From assembly GCF_014172375.1 (NCBI RefSeq), contig NZ_WNXD01000002.1, positions 1,364,001 through 1,428,000 on the forward strand: DNA of 64,000 nt. The letters are read 5' to 3'. Source of the DNA: Pedobacter planticolens. Lineage in GTDB: Bacteria > Bacteroidota > Bacteroidia > Sphingobacteriales > Sphingobacteriaceae. The translations under genes were made by a program, and so were the position numbers. Positions 8,554 to 15,235 of the stretch are shown one piece after another. The notes under the pieces are model-generated. The model was given only the letters and a program-made list of their open reading frames with translations, was not told the DNA's origin and searched no databases. Position 1 is the first letter of the stretch; every line of letters begins with the position of its first letter.

Positions 8554-10344
8554 ATGGAAACTACAGACAAAAAAACAATTAAAGGTGGCGAGTTCTTAAT
8601 TACTGAAACCACTTACCAGGATGTATTTATTCCTGAAGAATTTGATGAAGAACAGCAAATGATTGCGCAGACTTGTCGTGATTTTTTAGCAGCAGAAATT
8701 AATCCAATTTTAGACAGGATTGATAGTCAAGAAGAAGGTTTGATGCCTGCCTTGATGGACAAAGCTGGCGAACTAGGTATTTTAGGAGTTTCAATTCCTG
8801 AAGAATTTGGTGGCTTTGGAAAAAACTTCAATACTTCAATGTTAGTTGCTGATGTTTGTGGTGCTGGTCACTCATTTGCGGTTGCCTTATCTGCGCATAC
8901 AGGAATTGGTACTTTGCCAATCCTTTATTATGGTAATGACGCACAAAAATCAAAATACATCCCGAAATTAGGAGCAGGTGAGTGGAAAGCATCTTACTGT
9001 TTAACTGAACCAAACTCTGGCTCTGATGCAAACTCTGGTAAAACCAAAGCTAAGTTAACTGAAGATGGAAAACATTATGTCATCAACGGTCAAAAAATGT
9101 GGATTACCAATGGTGGTTTCGCAGATATCTTTATCGTGTTTGCAAAAATTGATGACGATAAGAATTTAACAGCTTTCATTGTTGAGAAAGATTTTGGTGG
9201 AATTACGATGAACCCAGAAGAACATAAAATGGGGATTAAAGGTTCATCAACTCGTCAGGTATTTTTTAATGATTGCCATGTGCCAGTTGAAAATATGCTT
9301 TCTGATAGAGAAAACGGATTTAAAATCGCAGTAAATATTTTAAATATTGGTCGTATAAAATTAGCTGCTGCGGCAATTGGCGGTTCAAAAGGTGTGTTGA
9401 ACCTAGCTGTAAATTATTCGAACGAACGTGTTCAGTTTGATAGACCAATTTCTAAATATGGTGCAATTCGTTTTAAATTGGCAGAAATGGCGGCTAAAAT
9501 TTATGCAGTAGAATCTGCAAACTACAGAGCTGGACAAAACATTGATGACGCTTATGATGAGTTGGTAGCTGGCGGAATGGATGCGAGTAAAGCAAAGCTG
9601 AAATCGACCGAACAATTTGCCGTAGAATGTGCAATTCTTAAAGTTTGGGGTTCGGAAGTATTAGATTATGTAACGGATGAAGGTGTGCAGATTTATGGTG
9701 GAATGGGCTTCTCGGCTGATGCACCAATGGATAGATCTTATCGTGATGCCCGTATCAATAGAATTTTTGAAGGCACGAATGAAATCAACAGACTGTTGAC
9801 CGTTGATATGATGTTAAAGCGTGCGATGAAAGGCGAATTAGATTTGATGACACCTGCAACAGCAGTAGCAGCAGAGCTGATGTCTATTCCAGATTTTGGA
9901 GAAGAAGACACCACTTTATTTGCTGCGGAAAAGAAAATCATTCAAAATCTAAAGAAAGCTACCTTGATGGTTGCTGGTGCTGCGGTTCAAAAGTTAATGA
10001 TGAGTTTATCAAAAGAACAAGAGATTTTAATGAACATCGCCGATATGGCTAGTTATGTATACATAGCCGAATCAGCTATGCTAAGAACTGAAAAATTAGT
10101 TTCATTAAAAGGAGAAGAAGCTTGTAAAGGCCAAATCGATATGATGAAAATCTATTTTGTTGAAGCAGTTGATGGTGTAAATAAAGCTGGAAAAGAAGCA
10201 TTATGGGCATTTGCAGAAGGCGATGAACAAAGAATGATGTTGGTTGGTTTACGCAGATTTACCAAAATGGAGCCATTTAATGTGAAACAGGCTCGTCAGA
10301 ATGTAGCGCAACAAATTATAGAAGCGAATAAATATATTTTTTAA
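8554..10344 (+). CDS. Acyl-CoA dehydrogenase (long form with C-terminal extension)
   Basis: This 596-aa FAD enzyme performs the first oxidation of beta-oxidation. The acyl-CoA dehydrogenase core spans about residues 35-420, with YCLTEPNSGSDA (FAD/substrate region), KMWITNGG and the catalytic-base loop RIFEGTNEINRLL near residue 405. A C-terminal helical extension of about 170 residues resembles VLCAD-type enzymes, which prefer long-chain substrates. It is the last gene of the operon; a strong terminator follows at 10364. Confidence 0.92.
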   Translation: METTDKKTIKGGEFLITETTYQDVFIPEEFDEEQQMIAQTCRDFLAAEINPILDRIDSQEEGLMPALMDKAGELGILGVSIPEEFGGFGKNFNTSMLVADVCGAGHSFAVALSAHTGIGTLPILYYGNDAQKSKYIPKLGAGEWKASYCLTEPNSGSDANSGKTKAKLTEDGKHYVINGQKMWITNGGFADIFIVFAKIDDDKNLTAFIVEKDFGGITMNPEEHKMGIKGSSTRQVFFNDCHVPVENMLSDRENGFKIAVNILNIGRIKLAAAAIGGSKGVLNLAVNYSNERVQFDRPISKYGAIRFKLAEMAAKIYAVESANYRAGQNIDDAYDELVAGGMDASKAKLKSTEQFAVECAILKVWGSEVLDYVTDEGVQIYGGMGFSADAPMDRSYRDARINRIFEGTNEINRLLTVDMMLKRAMKGELDLMTPATAVAAELMSIPDFGEEDTTLFAAEKKIIQNLKKATLMVAGAAVQKLMMSLSKEQEILMNIADMASYVYIAESAMLRTEKLVSLKGEEACKGQIDMMKIYFVEAVDGVNKAGKEALWAFAEGDEQRMMLVGLRRFTKMEPFNVKQARQNVAQQIIEANKYIF

Positions 10345-10363
10345 GGTAAAAGGTTGAGGGTGT

Positions 10364-10408
10364 AAAGGTTTAGGGTTTGAGCATTTAGCTTAAACCCTAA
10401 ACCTTTTT
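10364..10408 (+). terminator. Rho-independent terminator of the beta-oxidation operon
   Basis: A perfect 15-bp stem, aaaggtttagggttt (10364-10378) with aaaccctaaaccttt (10392-10406), is followed by Ts. It lies 20 bp after the acyl-CoA dehydrogenase stop. A REP-family arm follows at 10414. Confidence 0.8.
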
Positions 10409-10413
10409 TGTTT

Positions 10414-10440
10414 GTCATTCAGAGCGTAGCGAAGAATCTC
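10414..10440. repeat. Single REP-family arm
   Basis: The sequence beginning gtcattcagagcgtagcg matches the 99-125 arm at 26 of 27 bases. It lies 6 bp after the terminator. Confidence 0.75.
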
Positions 10441-10485
10441 TAAGAAGCTGTCCAAATTTCATAATAATGTTCCCAGAACACCATT

Positions 10486-11007
10486 TTGTCGACAGCTATA
10501 GGTATTAAATTAGCATTTACCATTTTATTTATACTCGGGATCTATTCAACTAGTTTCTCTCAATGGATCACTCCTCCATCAGCTGGTTATATTCCATTGT
10601 TTCGTTTGTATAAAACCACAAATGGTAAACACCATTTAGCAAGTACGATTGAAATGCAGAATTTAACTTCAACACTAGGTGGTGGATGGATTAATGAAGG
10701 CTTGATGGTGTTTTTAAAGGAAAGTGGAACAAATCCAATTTATCGATTTTATAGCCCTTCTGGAGATAATCATTATTTTTCTACTAGTTCAGTAATTCCT
10801 GCGGGTTATATATCTGAGGGGATGATTGGTTATGGCGCCTCTGGTCCGATACCAGTAGATGCGGGAAAAAGTGTTTATCGATACTTAAGAATTAAGGGTG
10901 GTTCAGGACATTTTTATACAACCAACTATAATGAACTTGGAGGAGGGAATTCTACTTGGTCATATGAAGGAATAGCATTTTATTTATACTATTTATCAAG
11001 TTATTAA
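10486..11007 (+). CDS. Secreted DUF5648-like (beta-trefoil repeat) protein
   Basis: The product is 173 aa. A signal peptide (KLAFTILFILGIYSTSFSQ) precedes three similar repeats of about 45 residues: PLFRLYKTTNGKHHLAST, PIYRFYSPSGDNHYFSTS and SVYRYLRIKGGSGHFYTT. Each Y-R-x-Y...G...HFYT repeat is typical of the DUF5648 family, often found with peptidase or lectin-like secreted proteins. The only start keeping the signal peptide is TTG at 10486. An ATG at 10467 is in another frame, so either a non-ATG start or an upstream frameshift applies. No catalytic domain is present. Function unknown; carbohydrate or wall binding is a guess. Confidence 0.65.
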   Translation: MSTAIGIKLAFTILFILGIYSTSFSQWITPPSAGYIPLFRLYKTTNGKHHLASTIEMQNLTSTLGGGWINEGLMVFLKESGTNPIYRFYSPSGDNHYFSTSSVIPAGYISEGMIGYGASGPIPVDAGKSVYRYLRIKGGSGHFYTTNYNELGGGNSTWSYEGIAFYLYYLSSY

Positions 11008-11049
11008 TTAAATATGTTGTAACATGCATTTGTTAAATTTGGTTAAAAA

Positions 11050-11080
11050 TTGCGCCATCGGCAATAAAAGCTTATTTTTG
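11050..11080 (+). promoter_or_regulatory. Bacteroidota-type promoter for the FKBP pair
   Basis: A ttg at 11050-11052 (-33) and tatttttg at 11073-11080 (TAnnTTTG -7 box) are spaced by 20 bp. The -7 box ends 7 bp before the ATG at 11088, so the mRNA leader would be very short. Confidence 0.5.
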
Positions 11081-11087
11081 TGCAATT

Positions 11088-11552
11088 ATGTTAAAAACCA
11101 AAATTTTATTAGGTCTTTTTTTAATCGTTGGGGCTTTCTCATCATGTAAAAAAGACACTTTCGATGCAGAAAAACAAGCAAAAATAGACGATGCTTTAAT
11201 TGTTGATTTTATCGCAAAAAATAGTATTGTAGCGGTTAAACATAGTTCAGGTTTGTATTATCAAATAATTACACCAGGAGATGGAAATATTGTTACAACA
11301 TCAAATACTGTTTCAGTTACTTATTCTGGTAAACTTTTAAATGGAACTGAATTTGATTCATCGACAACTTCTTTTTCTTTGTCTGGTAATTTAATTCAGG
11401 GGTGGAAAATTGGTGTACCCTTAATAAAAAAAGGTGGGAAGATTAGATTGATTATCCCATCAGCTTTAGCTTATGGTAATACATCTCCTGGAGCAGGAAT
11501 TCCAAAAAATGCAGTTTTAGATTTCACAATTGACTTAATCAATGCACAATAA
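11088..11552 (+). CDS. FKBP-type peptidyl-prolyl isomerase, lipoprotein
   Basis: This 154-aa protein has a lipoprotein signal peptide (LGLFLIVGAFSSC, lipid-modified Cys near 20) and a C-terminal FKBP domain. The domain shows VSVTYSGKLLNGTEFDSS, the LIQGWKIGVPLIKKGGKIRL segment and IPSALAYGN, all hallmark FKBP positions including the GW pair and AYG. It likely helps fold exported proteins at the periplasmic face of a membrane. The following gene overlaps or abuts it and encodes a related protein, so the two probably arose by duplication and are co-transcribed. Confidence 0.9.
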   Translation: MLKTKILLGLFLIVGAFSSCKKDTFDAEKQAKIDDALIVDFIAKNSIVAVKHSSGLYYQIITPGDGNIVTTSNTVSVTYSGKLLNGTEFDSSTTSFSLSGNLIQGWKIGVPLIKKGGKIRLIIPSALAYGNTSPGAGIPKNAVLDFTIDLINAQ

Positions 11553-11559
11553 CATACAA

Positions 11560-12411
11560 ATGCGCAAAAAACTAACTATATATTCTTTCGCCTTATTAGG
11601 CATTTTAGTGCTGCTTAATTCTTGTAAAAAAGAATATGAAACTATTGAAAGCATTGATGATGCTAAAATTCAAACTTACATTAAGCAGAATAATTTAACC
11701 ATGACAAAAGATCCTTCTGGATTTTATTATCAAGTTGTTGACCAAGGAACAGGAGATATTATGTTGAATAAGGATTCTGTTCTCTATGATTTTAATATCA
11801 AATCTTTAACGGGCGTATCTTATCAAGCAAAAAACACGAACAGTAACTTTGGAAATTATTTAGGTTATATCACTCCAACACCTTATAGAATAGCATTGAC
11901 TAATTTAAAAAGAGGAGGTTCTGTTAAAGTAATTTTCCCATCTTATTTAGCCTTCGGGAAAAATGGAAGTGGAAATATTCCTTCAAATGAAGTGCTCATC
12001 TCAGAAATATCTACTTATCCTCAAAAAACACAATGGCAATTGGATGATGCTAGAATAGTAGCTTTTCTGGCTGCTAAAGGGATAACAGCTACTAAAGATC
12101 CATCAAGAGTTTATTATCAAGTTTTAACACAAGGAACAGGAACAGATGTAATAGATCAAAATTCTACATTAGTTGTTAAATATACAGGAAGGTTATTAGA
12201 TGGAACTGTTTTTGACTCAAGCACGGCATTTACTACTACATTAACTGGAGTGATAGCGGGTTGGGGAAAAGTCCTTCCATTATTTAAAAGTGGCGCAAAA
12301 ATTAGGATATTTATTCCTTCAAACTTAGCATATGGAGCAAGTGCAACTGGTAGTATTCCTCAAAATTCCGCATTAGATTTCGATATTGAAATTGTTAGTG
12401 TAACCAACTAA
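11560..12411 (+). CDS. Tandem FKBP-type lipoprotein (degenerate first domain)
   Basis: I place the start at 11560 rather than the upstream in-frame ATG at 11542, because it yields a clean lipoprotein signal (MRKKLTIYSF...LLNSC) without overlapping the previous stop; the product is then 283 aa. Two repeats follow, each opening with DDAKIQTYI/DDARIVAFL and DPSGFYYQV/DPSRVYYQV. The second is a normal FKBP domain (LVVKYTGRLLDGTVFDSS, AGWGKVLPLF, IPSNLAYGA). The first lacks the YTGxLxDGxxFDSS core and is probably inactive, perhaps acting in substrate binding. A periplasmic membrane-anchored chaperone role is inferred from the family. Confidence 0.87.
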   Translation: MRKKLTIYSFALLGILVLLNSCKKEYETIESIDDAKIQTYIKQNNLTMTKDPSGFYYQVVDQGTGDIMLNKDSVLYDFNIKSLTGVSYQAKNTNSNFGNYLGYITPTPYRIALTNLKRGGSVKVIFPSYLAFGKNGSGNIPSNEVLISEISTYPQKTQWQLDDARIVAFLAAKGITATKDPSRVYYQVLTQGTGTDVIDQNSTLVVKYTGRLLDGTVFDSSTAFTTTLTGVIAGWGKVLPLFKSGAKIRIFIPSNLAYGASATGSIPQNSALDFDIEIVSVTN

Positions 12412-12430
12412 ACAAATCTAAAATAGTTGA

Positions 12431-12461
12431 AGCCATCAAGTTAAGTCTTGATGGCTTTTTT
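12431..12461 (+). terminator. Terminator after the FKBP pair
   Basis: A 10-bp stem, agccatcaag (12431-12440) with cttgatggct (12447-12456), is followed by a run of Ts. Confidence 0.8.
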
Positions 12462-12480
12462 ATGTCAAAATATTTTAAAA

Positions 12481-13392
12481 TTATTGTTGCTTGTAAAGTG
12501 AATCTAAAGCATCATCTAAGTTTACATAAGCAAATTTGTAACCTGTATCTAATAGTTTTTGCACCATCGTATTGCTGCTCATTAAAGGTAAAATACTCAT
12601 TTCGCCAAGTAGCGTTTTTAAAACAAATTTAGGTACGTGAACTGGCCAAATTGGCCGATTTAATTTTTGCCCAATAGTTTTAGTGAACAACTTATTTGTA
12701 ACTGGAAAAGGAGCACAAGCATTATATGCTCCAACCATTTTAGTATCTTCAACTGCTTTAGTAAATATTTTTACAATATCATCTAAATGTATCCATGGCA
12801 TCCATTGCTTACCATTGCCTAATGGCGCACCAACAAAAAGTTTAATTGGTTTTTCCATTGCTTGTAAGGCTCCACCTTCCTTACTTAAAATTAAGCCAAT
12901 TCTAATTTTAACTACTCTAATGCCTAAGTCTACTCCTTGGTTTGTGGCGTTTTCCCATAGTACACAGCAATAAGAAAGGAAATCGGTACCACTGTCACTT
13001 TTTTCAGTTAAAACTTCATCACCTCTATCCCCATAAAAACCAACTGCCGATGCAGAAATAAAAGTAGTAACTGGTGCCTTTGTTTCTTGAATGGTTTTGT
13101 ATAAAAGTTGAGCAGACATCACTCGACTATCAATAATTTCTTGTTTACGTTTGTCTGTCCATTTTTTATCGGCAATGCCTTCTCCCGCTAAATTTATAAT
13201 GGTGTCTATTCCTTTTAGTGCACTTGCATCTATGGTTTGATTGTAAATATCCCACAAAAATACTTTAGCATCTTTTATACTAATTTCTTTCCTCGATAAA
13301 ACAGAAATCGTATGACCTTTAGCCTGTAAAGCGGGAATAAGTTGCCGTCCAATTAAACCACTTGCACCCGTAATTAGAATATTTTTCGCCAT
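12481..13392 (-). CDS. TIGR01777 family NAD(P)-binding epimerase-like protein
   Basis: This 303-aa extended SDR has an N-terminal Rossmann motif (NILITGASGLIGRQL), a nucleotide-proximal segment IDTIINLAGEGIAD and the family-typical SASAVGFYGDRGDE with a tyrosine at the SDR position. The C-terminal DUF1731-like part (PVHVPKFVLKTLLGEMS) is diagnostic of the TIGR01777/SDR39U1 group (YfcH in E. coli). The reaction is not known for the family. The gene is monocistronic, with a perfect 12-bp inverted repeat just upstream. Confidence 0.88.
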   Translation of the reverse strand: MAKNILITGASGLIGRQLIPALQAKGHTISVLSRKEISIKDAKVFLWDIYNQTIDASALKGIDTIINLAGEGIADKKWTDKRKQEIIDSRVMSAQLLYKTIQETKAPVTTFISASAVGFYGDRGDEVLTEKSDSGTDFLSYCCVLWENATNQGVDLGIRVVKIRIGLILSKEGGALQAMEKPIKLFVGAPLGNGKQWMPWIHLDDIVKIFTKAVEDTKMVGAYNACAPFPVTNKLFTKTIGQKLNRPIWPVHVPKFVLKTLLGEMSILPLMSSNTMVQKLLDTGYKFAYVNLDDALDSLYKQQ

Positions 13393-13827
13393 AATTAATA
13401 AACGGTTGAATTAGCTCGTTGGTTTTGACAATATAGTAATTCAACCGTAAAGAAAATTGATCAAATTAATTGGACCCACATTAATATAGGTAATTTGTTT
13501 AGCTGATCGGAAAGAAAGAAAATAACGATTTAATCTTGGCAAGTTATTTACCAATGCAGAATAAAAGTCTTAATTCTCGCTCTTTCTCCTACATTCCTTC
13601 CAGACACGTTCTAGAAAATGTGGTTTGAGAAGAGCAAACATAGGGGGGACCTTGAACAACACTAGAACAACATAACTTTTATACTGACATCTTGAGACAT
13701 TTTCAGAAATTTCAGGACATTAAATCTGGTTCGAGAGGAAACGCCAACAATATGTTATCAGTATGTAAAAAATAGAATGTTTAAACGTGTAATTGCAACA
13801 AATTGTGCAAATTGCGAACCAATATAA
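13393..13827. other. Intergenic region between divergent epimerase and cryptochrome genes
   Basis: No gene is visible in 435 bp. It should hold both divergent promoters. The one clear structure is the inverted repeat at 13402-13448; no T-run or convincing promoter box was seen in the middle of the gap. Confidence 0.5.
13402..13448. repeat. Perfect 12-bp inverted repeat (possible operator)
   Basis: acggttgaatta (13402-13413) and taattcaaccgt (13437-13448) are exact reverse complements separated by 23 bp. The repeat begins 10 bp upstream of the minus-strand epimerase start, where an operator or a 5' leader hairpin would lie. Confidence 0.55.
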
Positions 13828-15126
13828 ATGGCTACGGATATGAGCAAAAGGATTTTAGTTTGGTTTAGGAATGATTTACGCTTGCATGATAATGAAATGC
13901 TGGTAGAAGCCATTGCCAAATCTGATGAAATCTTACCTGTTTATTGTTTTGATCCTCGTCAATTTGAACTTACACGCTACCACAGTATTAAAACTGGAGC
14001 AACTCGAGCTCAATTCTTAATAGAGAGCGTTGCAGCTTTACGTCAATCATTTCAAGAACTTGGTGGTGATATTTTAATCCTAAAAGGAAAACCTGAAGAA
14101 TTTTTACCAGATCTAGTTAGTCAGTATGAACTTGCAGAAGTTTATCATCACCGTGAAGTGGCGAGTGAAGAAACTGCGATTTCTACTCATGTAGAAGATT
14201 TGCTGTGGAAACAGCGAGTAAATTTGAAACATTTTATTGGTCACACGCTTTACAATAAAGAAGATTTACCTTTCCCAGTTAAGGATATACCTGATGTATT
14301 TACTCAGTTTAAAAAGAAAACTGAACGTGATGCTATAGTTAAACCTTGTTTTTTAACACCAGATAAAATCGACTTTGTTAGCGTTGCAGATTGGGGTGTT
14401 TTACCCGAGTTGAATGAGCTTGTGGTAAATGAAGATTTAGATGGTTTAGCGCAAAACACTGATTTTAAAGGTGGAGAACAGGAAGCCTTTAAGCATTTAC
14501 ATGATTTTTTGCATACAGGAGAAGACATGGCTTTGGCAAATGCATCCTTAAAAAAGAATGAAATTGTTTCTAAACTTTCGCCTTGGCTTGCTTTGGGTTG
14601 CTTATCACCTCGTGAGGTTTATTGGAAGATGAAAGAAGCCGAAGCTAATTATGGCTTGAAACCTTATTTTTATCAGATTGTACTTGGACTTTTATGGCGT
14701 GATTATTATCGTTTTATGTTTAAAAAACATGGTAATACCTTTTTCAAGCCAGAAGGTTTTGCAAAGGATGCTAATGTAATTACACTGGCGGATAGTAATT
14801 TACTGCACTCATGGAAAACAGGAAATACTGGTCATCCTTTGGTTGATGCGATAATGCATGAATTAAATGCAACAGGTTATATTAATAGCGCATCACGACA
14901 ATTAGTAGCAACTTATTTAATTTACGAGTTAAAAGTAAATTGGGTTATGGGAGCCGCTTATTTAGAAGAAAAACTAATTGATTATTGTCCGGCAAGTAAT
15001 TGGGGTAACTGGGCAACTGTTGCAGGTGTAGGTAACGATCAACGCTTAACAACTAGTTTCGATTTCGAAAAACAACTAAAAATTGTAGACCCGAAAGGGG
15101 TTTATGCTCAGAGTGTAAGAGCTTAA
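13828..15126 (+). CDS. DASH-type cryptochrome / deoxyribodipyrimidine photolyase
   Basis: This 432-aa FAD flavoprotein has an N-terminal photolyase alpha/beta domain (VWFRNDLRLHDNEML, VYCFDPRQF) and a C-terminal FAD-binding helical domain (SPWLALGCLSPREVYWKM, FYQIVLGLLWRDYYRFM, GHPLVDAIMHELNATGYI). GHTLYNKEDLPFPVKDIP and NWGNWATVAGVGNDQR are characteristic of the DASH clade, whose members repair cyclobutane pyrimidine dimers in single-stranded DNA using light and may also signal. Length is near that of Bacteroidota members. Start 13828; an in-frame ATG at 13840 is possible. No neighbour suggests a dedicated regulator. Confidence 0.9.
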   Translation: MATDMSKRILVWFRNDLRLHDNEMLVEAIAKSDEILPVYCFDPRQFELTRYHSIKTGATRAQFLIESVAALRQSFQELGGDILILKGKPEEFLPDLVSQYELAEVYHHREVASEETAISTHVEDLLWKQRVNLKHFIGHTLYNKEDLPFPVKDIPDVFTQFKKKTERDAIVKPCFLTPDKIDFVSVADWGVLPELNELVVNEDLDGLAQNTDFKGGEQEAFKHLHDFLHTGEDMALANASLKKNEIVSKLSPWLALGCLSPREVYWKMKEAEANYGLKPYFYQIVLGLLWRDYYRFMFKKHGNTFFKPEGFAKDANVITLADSNLLHSWKTGNTGHPLVDAIMHELNATGYINSASRQLVATYLIYELKVNWVMGAAYLEEKLIDYCPASNWGNWATVAGVGNDQRLTTSFDFEKQLKIVDPKGVYAQSVRA

Positions 15127-15179
15127 GTTATTTTTTGTTAATCTTCCATCAATTTTTATTGATTTTATTGTTAAGATTG

Positions 15180-15211
15180 TTGTCATTTCTTAAGGTAAAA
15201 TCCTAATTTTG
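15180..15211 (+). promoter_or_regulatory. Bacteroidota-type promoter for sucAB
   Basis: A ttg at 15180-15182 and taattttg at 15204-15211 (TAnnTTTG) are spaced by 21 bp, 25 bp before the sucA start. Confidence 0.5.
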
Positions 15212-15235
15212 CAATACTTATCGTAAAAACACACA

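Noticed and set aside
10446..10497. Inverted agctgtc/gacagct pair before the DUF5648-like gene as transposon ends
   Set aside because: Only 7 bp matched over a 38-bp spacer; too weak to call an insertion sequence remnant.
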